Shown piece after piece: positions 8,223 to 15,548 of a stretch of DNA of 64,000 bases; the first letter of the stretch is position 1, and each line of letters opens with the position of its first letter. A program made the position numbers and the translations under genes. Below the pieces are notes generated by a model. It did no database searches. It worked only from the letters and a program-made list of their open reading frames with translations, and had not been told where the DNA came from. Source of the stretch: Tardibacter chloracetimidivorans (lineage in GTDB: Bacteria; Pseudomonadota; Alphaproteobacteria; Sphingomonadales; Sphingomonadaceae); NCBI RefSeq assembly GCF_001890385.1, contig NZ_CP018221.1, positions 1,475,501-1,539,500 on the forward strand. Direction: 5' to 3'.

Positions 8223-8989
8223 TCCTGCAGCCATTGCGGCCAGATCACCTCGGCCTCCGCGCTCCCGACGGTCAGCACGCCGTCGGCATGTTCCATCCGC
8301 AGCCATGCCATGCCGACATCGCCGACCTGTGATCGCAGCTCGCCCGCAGCCTTTCCCTCGCCGGTCCGCAACTCCGCCTCGTCGCCCGGCGCGCCGACGA
8401 TCTTCACCGGCAGCAGGCGGCGGCGCAGCTTGTCGCGATGGTGCATGCGCGCGGTGTTCTCCTGCCCGACATAGCAGCCCTTGGAAAAGCTGACGCCGTT
8501 CAGCTCGACGGCATTGGCTTCCAGCCACAAGGTCTTGTCCACGCCCAGCTCGGCTGTCCCTTCCGCCACGCCAAGCGCGATGCGGCGTTCGTCATAGTCC
8601 GCGGCCTCGCCATCGGCGGGTGCGATCCAGCGGCGGCCCAGCGCCGCCAGGCGAGGATCGGGACTTCCCGCCTCCCCTTCCGCCGACCAATGGACCGCCA
8701 ACGCATCGCCGCGGCCGATGACGATGGGCCTGCGCAGGCGATAGAGCGTCAGCCGCTTCGCCAGTTCGTCGGCGCGCGCTGCCTCGCAGTCGATCAGCAC
8801 GTCCTCGCCGTCCGCCCAGAGGATGAAATCGAACAGCGCCTTGCCCTGCGCGGACAGCAACCCCGCCCACACCGGCCGCGCGGGGGCGAGCAGCGCCACA
8901 TCATTGGTGACGAGGCCTTGCAGGAAATCCCGAACGCCTTCGCCCGACAGGCGGATCACGGCGCGGTTCGAAAGGGTGGTGTTGGGCAT
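8201..8989 (-). CDS. ygfZ: Folate-binding protein YgfZ
   Basis: 262 residues. The family signature KGCYVGQE is at residues 170-177, in a GcvT-like folate-binding fold. YgfZ/IBA57 proteins assist maturation or repair of certain iron-sulfur proteins, including radical-SAM tRNA thiolases such as MiaB, and bind tetrahydrofolate. A MiaB-type enzyme (mtaB) is encoded elsewhere in this window. The ygfZ gene is divergent from the dihydroorotase-like gene and convergent with the PLP enzyme. Confidence 0.9.
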   Translation of the reverse strand: MPNTTLSNRAVIRLSGEGVRDFLQGLVTNDVALLAPARPVWAGLLSAQGKALFDFILWADGEDVLIDCEAARADELAKRLTLYRLRRPIVIGRGDALAVHWSAEGEAGSPDPRLAALGRRWIAPADGEAADYDERRIALGVAEGTAELGVDKTLWLEANAVELNGVSFSKGCYVGQENTARMHHRDKLRRRLLPVKIVGAPGDEAELRTGEGKAAGELRSQVGDVGMAWLRMEHADGVLTVGSAEAEVIWPQWLQDQTAASA

Positions 8990-9024
8990 CAGGGGAAGCT
9001 AGGGACTCAATCCGGAAAAATAAA

Positions 9025-9086
9025 CCGTTCGTGTCGAGCGAAGTCGAGACACGCCCCCGTCCCTCGACTAAGCTCGGGACGAACGG
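9025..9086. repeat. Palindromic double-hairpin (BIME-like) element
   Basis: The outer ends CCGTTCGT and ACGAACGG are inverted repeats. Inside are two adjacent imperfect hairpins, GTGTCGAG...GAGACAC and GTCCCTCG...CGGGAC. It fills nearly all the space between ygfZ and the amidohydrolase gene and ends nine bases before the ATG at 9095, so it would lie in that gene's leader. It resembles the REP/BIME-type repeats of sphingomonads. Confidence 0.7.
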
Positions 9087-9094
9087 AGTTTGAA

Positions 9095-10423
9095 ATGCCC
9101 CAGACCTATGACCTCATCCTCAAGAACGGCCGCGTGTTCACGCCCGGTGGACTGGCGGAGACCAGCATCGGCGTGAGGGACGGCAGGATCGCCGCGATCG
9201 GCGCATCCGGCGATGCAGGCGAAGTCATCGACTGCGCCGGTCTTGTCGTCCTTCCAGGCGCGATCGACACGCAGGTTCACTTCCGCGAGCCGGGGCTGGA
9301 GCAGAAGGAAGACCTTGAGTCCGGCAGCCGCGCTGCCGTGCTTGGCGGAATCACCGGCGTCTTTGAAATGCCGAACACCAAGCCCAACACCGACACTGCC
9401 GACGCGCTCGCCGACAAGCTGAAGCGCGCCGCGGGCCGCATGTGGTGCGAGCATGCCTTTTATGTCGGGGCGACCAACGCCAACGCGCGCCACCTGGACG
9501 AACTTGAAATGCTACCGGGTGCGGCGGGCATAAAGGTGTTCATGGGCGCATCGACCGGCGACCTGCTGGTGTCGGAAGACGATGTGCTTGCCGAAGTGCT
9601 CGCCAGCGGCCGCCGCCGCGTCGCCATCCATGCCGAGGACGAAGCGCGGATGCAGGCCCGCATGGGGGAGCGGGTGGAAGGCGAACCGTCCAGTCACCCC
9701 GTCTGGCGCGACGATGAAAGCGCGATCCTCGCCACCCGCCGAATCCTGAAGCTGGCGCGCGAGGCACGGCGTCGTATCCATGTCCTGCACGTCACCACGC
9801 CCGCCGAGCTGGAGCTGCTGGGCCGGAACAAGGACATCGCAAGCTGCGAGGTGACGCCGCAGCACCTGACGCTTGCGGCGGAAGACGCCTATCCCCGGCT
9901 TGGCTCCCACGCCCAGATGAACCCGCCGATCCGTTCAGCCGCGCACCGCGACGGGCTGTGGCACTGGCTCGATCAGGGCGTGCCCGACGTCATCGGATCG
10001 GACCACGCCCCCCACACGCTGGAGGAAAAGGCGAAGCCCTATCCGGCGTCCCCCAGCGGAATGCCCGGCGTGCAGACGCTGCTGCCGCTGATGCTGAACC
10101 ATGTCGCCGAGGGGCGGCTGACGCTGGAACGGCTGGTGGATCTGACCGCCTTCGGCCCCCAGCGACTGTTCGGCCTGACCGGCAAGGGACGCATCGCCAT
10201 GGGCTATGACGCCGATTTTTCCATCGTCGACCTGAAATCCCGCTGGACGATTGAGGAAAGCTGGCTGGCGAGCCGGTGCGGCTGGTCCCCCTTCACCGGG
10301 ATGCGGATCACGGGCAGGCCCGTGGGCACGATCATCAGGGGCAATCGCGTGATGTGGGACGGTCAGCTTGCCGATCAGGCGGCCGGGCAGCCGTTCCGCT
10401 TCGACGAGACGATCAGGGCATAG
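9095..10423 (+). CDS. Dihydroorotase-like amidohydrolase with altered metal site
   Basis: 442 residues of the class I dihydroorotase/allantoinase family. Recognisable metal ligands are the carboxylated lysine Lys147 (GIKVFMGAS), His179 (AIHAED), His232 (VLHVTTP) and Asp303 (GSDHAPHTLEEK). The usual N-terminal HxH of the family reads Gln60-Val-His62 (DTQVHFREPG), so one zinc ligand is replaced. It may be a dihydroorotase with one metal site, a related cyclic amidase, or a structural homologue. No aspartate transcarbamoylase gene is adjacent. GGAG precedes the ATG. Confidence 0.8.
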   Translation: MPQTYDLILKNGRVFTPGGLAETSIGVRDGRIAAIGASGDAGEVIDCAGLVVLPGAIDTQVHFREPGLEQKEDLESGSRAAVLGGITGVFEMPNTKPNTDTADALADKLKRAAGRMWCEHAFYVGATNANARHLDELEMLPGAAGIKVFMGASTGDLLVSEDDVLAEVLASGRRRVAIHAEDEARMQARMGERVEGEPSSHPVWRDDESAILATRRILKLAREARRRIHVLHVTTPAELELLGRNKDIASCEVTPQHLTLAAEDAYPRLGSHAQMNPPIRSAAHRDGLWHWLDQGVPDVIGSDHAPHTLEEKAKPYPASPSGMPGVQTLLPLMLNHVAEGRLTLERLVDLTAFGPQRLFGLTGKGRIAMGYDADFSIVDLKSRWTIEESWLASRCGWSPFTGMRITGRPVGTIIRGNRVMWDGQLADQAAGQPFRFDETIRA

Positions 10424-10439
10424 GAGGCCGGAGGCGCAC

Positions 10440-11099
10440 ATGACACTCGAGGTTTATGGCCACCCCTTTTCCTCCTACTGCCAGAAGGTCTTCATCGCGC
10501 TCTACGAGAACGCGACCCCGTTCGACTTCCGGATGATAGACCCCGATCACCCGGAGAATGCGGCGGAATGGGCGAGGCTCTGGCCGCTGAAGCGCTTTCC
10601 GCTGCTGGTCGACAACGGCCGCCCGGTCATGGAGGCGACGGTCATCATCGAGCATCTGGGCCTTCATCATCCCGGCCCGGTGGAGCTTGTCCCGGCCGAT
10701 CCGAAGGCCGCGCTTCCCGTCAGGGCGATGGACCGCTTCTTCGACAACTACATCATGACGCCGATGCAACGGATCGTCGGCGACAGCCTGCGCCCCGCCG
10801 AGGCGCGTGACTCCTTCGGCGTTTCCGAAGCGCGGACGCTGCTCGACACCGCCTATCAGTGGCTGGACGACCGGATGAGCGGCGGCCAATGGGCGGCCGG
10901 GGACAGCTTCACCCTTGCCGATTGCGCCGCAGCGCCTTCGTTATTCTATGCCGACTGGGCGCATCCCATGGATGGCCGCTTCCCACATGTGGCCGCTTAC
11001 CGGCAGCGCCTGCTCGCGCGCCCGTCCGTCGCGCGCGCCGTAGACGAGGCGCGGCCGTATCGAAGCTTTTTTCCGCTGGGCGCGCCCGACCGGGATTGA
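10440..11099 (+). CDS. Glutathione S-transferase family protein
   Basis: 219 residues with a thioredoxin-like N-terminal domain (VYGHPFSSYCQKVFIAL; RFPLLVDNGRPVMEATVIIEH, including the glutathione-contacting Glu-Ala) and an all-helical C-terminal domain ending in FTLADCAAAPSLFYAD (the N-capping box). The substrate is unknown. GGAGGCG precedes the ATG, which lies 16 bases past the amidohydrolase stop, so the two are probably one transcript. Confidence 0.87.
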   Translation: MTLEVYGHPFSSYCQKVFIALYENATPFDFRMIDPDHPENAAEWARLWPLKRFPLLVDNGRPVMEATVIIEHLGLHHPGPVELVPADPKAALPVRAMDRFFDNYIMTPMQRIVGDSLRPAEARDSFGVSEARTLLDTAYQWLDDRMSGGQWAAGDSFTLADCAAAPSLFYADWAHPMDGRFPHVAAYRQRLLARPSVARAVDEARPYRSFFPLGAPDRD

Positions 11100-11168
11100 A
11101 CATGCCTGCAAAAAATCACCCTCTTCATGTTGTTTTCAAACGGAAAAACTTTCTCTCCGCGCCGTCGC

Positions 11169-11195
11169 TAAACTTTGATCCGGCCCTGCCGTGAA
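11169..11195 (+). promoter_or_regulatory. Sigma-28 (FliA) promoter of fliC
   Basis: TAAACTTT, an 11-base spacer, then GCCGTGAA, matching the flagellar sigma-28 consensus TAAAGTTT-N11-GCCGATAA at 13 of 16 positions. It lies about 74 bases before the flagellin ATG, leaving a leader of about 66 nucleotides. A FliA gene is present at 12972-13718. Confidence 0.8.
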
Positions 11196-11268
11196 CATGG
11201 ATACGGCAGATGCTTCGCCAGTCTAGGGGTGAGGATAGCCGGGTAGAAGCGGGAAAAGAGAGATAGCC

Positions 11269-12084
11269 ATGACTGTTATCAACACCAACACTTCGGCGCT
11301 TCGGGCTCAGAACGCCTCGCGCCTCGCTGAAATGAACCTTTCGCGTGCAATGGAACGCCTGTCTTCGGGCAAGCGCATCAACTCCGCTCGCGACGACGCC
11401 GCCGGCCTTGCCGTCGCATCGCGTATGACTGCGGAAATCCGTGGCCTTGGCGCTGCGATCCGCAACGCAAATGACGGCATCTCGCTGGCCCAGACGGCCG
11501 AAGGCGCGATGGGCGAAGTCACCAACATGCTTCAGCGCATGAAGGAACTTTCGGTCCAGTCGGCCAACGGAACGCTGAGCGACGGCGACAAGGACAATCT
11601 GCAGGCCGAATTCGCCGAGCTGATCGCACAGATCGACGACATCGCCAACCGCACCACCTTCAACGGCGTTGCGCTGGCTGACGGCACCAACGCCACCGTC
11701 TCGATCCAGACCGGCACCAGCGCCGGCGAGACCGTGGACGTCACGCTGTCCGACCTGACGGCGGCGACGCTTGCGATCGACGCGTTAGACATCGGCTCCG
11801 CCGGTGACGCGGACGCCGCGATGACCGCCATCGACGCTGCGCTCGACACGGTGACAACCGCACGGGCAACGCTGGGCGCGGTTCAGAACCGCCTCGACGC
11901 CACCGTCAACAGCCTGACCGACCGCGCCACGAACCTGACGGAATCGCGTTCGCGGATCGAAGACACGGATTTCTCGGCAGAGACGACCAATCTCGCCAAG
12001 TCGCAGATCCTGTCCCAGGCCGCCACCGCAATGCTCGCCCAGGCGAACCAGTCGCAGCAGAACGTGCTGTCGCTGCTCCGCTAA
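11269..12084 (+). CDS. fliC: Flagellin
   Basis: 271 residues with the two conserved terminal D0/D1 helical regions: N-terminal [16 protein letters not shown] with [17 protein letters not shown], and C-terminal [15 protein letters not shown] followed by a Q-rich, LLR-ending tail. The central variable domain is very short (about residues 140-185), so this is a minimal filament subunit with almost no surface domain. It is driven by a sigma-28 site upstream and followed by a GC hairpin. It is the only flagellin gene in the window. Confidence 0.97.
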   Translation: MTVINTNTSALRAQNASRLAEMNLSRAMERLSSGKRINSARDDAAGLAVASRMTAEIRGLGAAIRNANDGISLAQTAEGAMGEVTNMLQRMKELSVQSANGTLSDGDKDNLQAEFAELIAQIDDIANRTTFNGVALADGTNATVSIQTGTSAGETVDVTLSDLTAATLAIDALDIGSAGDADAAMTAIDAALDTVTTARATLGAVQNRLDATVNSLTDRATNLTESRSRIEDTDFSAETTNLAKSQILSQAATAMLAQANQSQQNVLSLLR

Positions 12085-12106
12085 TAGAGCACAGAGCCCG
12101 ACGGCA

Positions 12107-12136
12107 GGCCCCGGCGCTCAACTGAACGCCGGGGCC
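12107..12136 (+). terminator. GC hairpin after fliC
   Basis: A perfect 10-bp inverted repeat GGCCCCGGCG / CGCCGGGGCC with a 10-base loop, starting 22 bases after the flagellin stop. There is no T-run, so it may be a weak terminator or a 3' mRNA-protecting stem rather than a classic intrinsic terminator. Confidence 0.55.
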
Positions 12137-12188
12137 AGTTCGTCTGGCGTCACCTCAGACGATCTCATTGCCTCTGCGGGAGGGCAGG

Positions 12189-12914
12189 ATGTCCGCCGAC
12201 ATCGATGACGAGGAATTGACCTTCGACGACAATCCGCCAGCCGCTGCGCCGGATGCCGGAGCAGAGCCGGAGCCGGAGCGAGCGCCGTCAAAGGCCCCGG
12301 AGGCCGCACAGGCGCAACCGACAGCTGCCGCCGAACCTGCTCCGAAGCAGGATGCCGGGCCAGCCTCCGCGCCAAAAAAGCGCTCGAATGTGGGAATGGC
12401 GGTGGCCGCCGGCTTCGCCGTCTGTATCGTCGCTTCGGTGACATCCGCCGTTCAGGCGTCGCGCGCCGCAAGCGCTGCACATGGCAGCGCAGCCTCCTCG
12501 CCCGACGCGCTTGCCGCACGGCTCAACAAGATCGAGAAGCTGCTTGAGCAGCAGCGCAACGCACTGGATGCGCTTTCAGCCAATCCGGCATCGCCCGTCA
12601 GCTCTGCGGGTCCGGCCGATGAGAGCCAGATCAACGCGCTTGCCGCCGCCGTCCGCGCCAATCAGGAAATGAACGAGCGGCTTCCGTCCGTCGTCATGAG
12701 GCAGGTGGATGCCCGGCTTGCAAGGGTTGAACGTTCGGCTCCGCGCGCGGTCGCCCGGCCCTATCGGAAAGCGGGAACGCCATCCCCCAAGCCCAGCGCG
12801 AAGCCCGCAGCGGCAGCGCCTGCGCCAGCGCCGCAACCGGCGGCGGCGTCTCCGGCAGTCGTGCAGCAGGTGGAGGCAAAGCGCCCGGCGGGAGATGCGA
12901 TCCGCTATCCCTGA
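12189..12914 (+). CDS. Hypothetical single-pass membrane protein beside fliC
   Basis: About 241 residues. An acidic, Pro/Ala-rich cytoplasmic N-terminus (about 1-65) leads to one membrane segment, MAVAAGFAVCIVASVTSAVQ, near residues 69-90. A predicted coiled coil follows (LAARLNKIEKLLEQQRNALDAL), then a Pro/Ala/Lys-rich tail. The ATG at 12189 follows a GGAGGGCAGG site. Its place between fliC and the fliA operon suggests a flagellar or motility role, but no family is recognised. It could be a scaffolding or envelope anchor protein. Confidence 0.65.
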   Translation: MSADIDDEELTFDDNPPAAAPDAGAEPEPERAPSKAPEAAQAQPTAAAEPAPKQDAGPASAPKKRSNVGMAVAAGFAVCIVASVTSAVQASRAASAAHGSAASSPDALAARLNKIEKLLEQQRNALDALSANPASPVSSAGPADESQINALAAAVRANQEMNERLPSVVMRQVDARLARVERSAPRAVARPYRKAGTPSPKPSAKPAAAAPAPAPQPAAASPAVVQQVEAKRPAGDAIRYP

Positions 12915-12971
12915 CTTCCGCCCACCCATTCAGGTTAGGTCGCCATTTGCAGGCCGACCGGGCCTGAATGG

Positions 12972-13718
12972 CTATTCGGTCCATTCGGAAAGCTGGCCGC
13001 GCATCCGGTCCAGCGCCACCTTCTTGATCTGGCAGACGCGCGCCGCGCCGACGCCCAGCACCTCGCCGATCTCGTCGAGGTTCAGTTCCTCGACATAGTA
13101 AAGCTGGAGGACCATCGCCTCGCGTTCGGGCAGGTTGCGGATGCCGGCCGCCAGCGCCCGTTCCAGATCGGCGCGCTCCAGCGCATCGGCGGGCGTTTCG
13201 CCATCATCGACGAACCATTCCGAATGATCGGAATAGATGTCGTCCAGATTTTCATATTGCACGCCCTGGGTGGCGTCGATCTCGCGCAGCAGTTCCTCGA
13301 TCGATATGCCCATGCGGGCCGCAAGCTCGACCTGCGTCGGCGAGCGGCCGAGGACGACCTCGGCTTCCTTGCGGGCAGCGTTCAGCCTCCTTCGCCGCAC
13401 CAGCGCGCTGCGGCACATGTTCGCCTGCCGCCGAAGCTGGTCGATCATCGCGCCACGGATGCGGGTGGTTGCGTAGGAGGAAAAGGCCGCCACGCCGCGT
13501 TCCTCGAAATTGCGCGCCGCCTCCAGCAGGGCGACGGTGCCGATCTGCACCAGATCGCCCACCTCTATCGCCGAGCTGACATGGCCATGCACATGCCACG
13601 CGATCTTGCGGACAAGGCCCAGGTGCGTCTCCACCAGCTTTTGTGGAGACGGGCGGGCGGCGGGCGCCCGCGAATAGACGAGATCGCCTGCCGACCTTAT
13701 GTCAGGCTGCGCGTGCAT
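12972..13718 (-). CDS. fliA: Flagellar RNA polymerase sigma factor FliA (sigma-28)
   Basis: 248 residues. Region 2 reads HLGLVRKIAWHVHGHV then VGDLVQIGTVALLEA and FSSYATTRIRGAMIDQLRR. Region 3 has RSPTQVELAARMGIS and region 4 has LPEREAMVLQLYYVEELNLDEI with the HTH IGEVLGVGAARVCQIK. The ATG at 13718 overlaps the flhG gene by 17 bases and has GAGGG five bases upstream. As the last gene of the transglycosylase-flhA-flhF-flhG operon it falls under a sigma-54 promoter. It should drive fliC and motAB from the sigma-28 sites seen here, opposed by FlgM. Confidence 0.95.
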   Translation of the reverse strand: MHAQPDIRSAGDLVYSRAPAARPSPQKLVETHLGLVRKIAWHVHGHVSSAIEVGDLVQIGTVALLEAARNFEERGVAAFSSYATTRIRGAMIDQLRRQANMCRSALVRRRRLNAARKEAEVVLGRSPTQVELAARMGISIEELLREIDATQGVQYENLDDIYSDHSEWFVDDGETPADALERADLERALAAGIRNLPEREAMVLQLYYVEELNLDEIGEVLGVGAARVCQIKKVALDRMRGQLSEWTE

Positions 13719-14577
13719 TCTCACCCTCGAAGAAGGAATTGGCGGTGAAGGCGAAGGCTTCCGTCCGGGTCCGCTTGTCGATTTCCCATGCAATGCGGTT
13801 GAAGGCCTGACCGGCCGAGGTCAGCGGATAGGCTTCCACCACGCATTTCTTGCGAAGCGCGGCGCGGCGGACATGCGGATCGGCCGGGATCGAACCCAGA
13901 TGATCAAGCGCGATGTCGAGAAACTTTTCTGCCACCGCCTTGAACCGCTGGAACAGATGCCGCCCCGCCGCCTCGCTCGTCGTCATGTTGGTCAGGACCA
14001 GCGCGCGCCTGCACCGGCCGCGGGCGGCAAGCGCCTTCAACAGGCCATAGCCGTCGATGAAGCTGGCGGGCTCGTCGTTGATGACGATGACCGCAAGATC
14101 GGCCCGTTCGACAAAGCCGGTGACGATCGGCGCGATTCCGGCCGCAGTGTCGATCACCAGATAATCGAGTTCATCCTCGAACACGCGGAACGCGCCGCAC
14201 AACCTTTGCTGCACATCGTCGTCCAGAACGGCAAGGCTCGCGTCACCCGATCCACCACTGATGAGGCCGATGCCACCCGGCCCGGCCTGGACGATGTCGG
14301 CGAGCGGGGCCTTGCCCGACAGCGCATCTTCCACCGTCGCCTGCGCGGGCAGGCCCAGCACGACACCGGCATTGGCAAGGCCAAGGTCGGCGTCGAACAG
14401 CATCACCCTTTTGCCGCCCCGTGCGAGCGACACCGCGACATTGACCGACACATGAGTCTTGCCGACCCCGCCCTTGCCGCTTGCAACCGCCACCACCACC
14501 GGGCGCCTGCCATTGTCCTGAGCCGAGGTGTCGGGCGTGTTCATGTGGCGGGAAACCCTTTCGATTTGAGCGATCAT
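13702..14577 (-). CDS. flhG: MinD-like ATPase FlhG/FleN, flagellar number regulator
   Basis: 291 residues. The deviant Walker A motif SGKGGVGKTH (Lys40 region) is followed by LFDADLGLANAGVVLGL and the Walker B-like YLVIDTAAGI. A C-terminal part lacks a recognisable MinD amphipathic helix. FlhG/FleN limits flagellar number, acting with FlhF and usually on the sigma-54 activator FleQ/FlrA. The ATG at 14577 overlaps the flhF stop as ATGA, indicating coupled translation. Confidence 0.93.
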   Translation of the reverse strand: MIAQIERVSRHMNTPDTSAQDNGRRPVVVAVASGKGGVGKTHVSVNVAVSLARGGKRVMLFDADLGLANAGVVLGLPAQATVEDALSGKAPLADIVQAGPGGIGLISGGSGDASLAVLDDDVQQRLCGAFRVFEDELDYLVIDTAAGIAPIVTGFVERADLAVIVINDEPASFIDGYGLLKALAARGRCRRALVLTNMTTSEAAGRHLFQRFKAVAEKFLDIALDHLGSIPADPHVRRAALRKKCVVEAYPLTSAGQAFNRIAWEIDKRTRTEAFAFTANSFFEGENARAA

Positions 14578-15527
14578 TGCAGCGCCGCCGATCCGCCCGC
14601 CGACAGCGCGGCCGCGATCATCCGGCACAGGCTGGTGCCGCGCGCGGTGGCAAGCCCGTCGGCCAGTTCGGCAGAGCGGCCGATGGCGGCCAACGGTATG
14701 CCGCTTTCAAGCAGCATGTGGAGCGCTGCCCCCGGCGGCAGCGTCTCGCCCGCATGGGTCAGCACATAGCCGTCGAACTCGGAGGCAAAGAGCTGGGCGA
14801 CCTGCCGGTGCCGCGCCAATTGCCCGTTGAGGGGCAGCGTGCAGAGCACGGTGAGCGTGCCCACCCGCCCGAAGCGGAGGCGAAGCTCCTCGGTCTCGCA
14901 GGCGGCGAGCCGGGGGTCGCTCGGCATGTCGATGAACAGCCGGCGGCTGCCGCCGAGACGCACCACCGCATCGGCCAGGCTTTCGCGCGGTTCCGGTTCC
15001 ACCATCGGCACGCCGATCATGCCGGAGATGATGCGCAGCTGCTCGCGCGCGCCCAGTCGCCGGTCGGCGGCAAGCAATGCGACCGGCTCATGCGGCCATT
15101 CCGATCTCGCCATCGCGGCCAGCTGGGCCAGCGTCGTCGTCTTTGCGCTGCCGCTGTCGCCCACTACGCACAGATGCGCGAGGTCGCGGTGCGGCAGGGG
15201 CGCGAGGGCAAGCTCGCGTTCCACCCTCAAGGTAAAGCGCGACCAGACATCGGCCAGATCGTCGCCGCAGATCGCCAGTTCGGCCGAAAGCAGTTCGGGG
15301 TCCACGCCCACCGCGCGCGCCTGGGCGATGAAGCGCACCATCGGATCATGTCGGGGCTTGAGCGCTTGCGGGGCGATGGGCGGCATGCGCCGTTCGACGC
15401 CTGCGACAACTTCCACCCCGCCCCTTGTCTTGCGGGTCTGGATGATGACCGCGTCCGGGCCGAGCGCGTCCATCACGCGGTTCAAGGCGCTGCGGCTGTC
15501 CGGTGCGGTGATCGTTGTCGTCTGCAT
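14574..15527 (-). CDS. flhF: FlhF-like SRP-type GTPase with degenerate G motifs
   Basis: 317 residues, shorter than many FlhF proteins. Position between flhA and flhG and the SRP-GTPase layout identify it. The P-loop reads GDSGSAKTTT (123-132) instead of GPTGVGKTTT. The DTYR-type motif survives as ADRRLGAREQL. The DTAG motif is DMPS (200-203), and the TKLD guanine-specificity motif is replaced by THAG (257-260). FlhF normally places the polar flagellum. Here GTP binding or hydrolysis may be weakened or lost. The N-terminal region has the usual VMDALGPDAVIIQTRKT helix. Confidence 0.88.
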   Translation of the reverse strand: MQTTTITAPDSRSALNRVMDALGPDAVIIQTRKTRGGVEVVAGVERRMPPIAPQALKPRHDPMVRFIAQARAVGVDPELLSAELAICGDDLADVWSRFTLRVERELALAPLPHRDLAHLCVVGDSGSAKTTTLAQLAAMARSEWPHEPVALLAADRRLGAREQLRIISGMIGVPMVEPEPRESLADAVVRLGGSRRLFIDMPSDPRLAACETEELRLRFGRVGTLTVLCTLPLNGQLARHRQVAQLFASEFDGYVLTHAGETLPPGAALHMLLESGIPLAAIGRSAELADGLATARGTSLCRMIAAALSAGGSAALQ

Positions 15528-15548
15528 GTTCTTGACCTCAACCCTTTG

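Noticed and set aside
6783-8528. A minus-strand open frame of about 580 codons
   Set aside because: It is opposite the PLP enzyme and ygfZ, both well supported.
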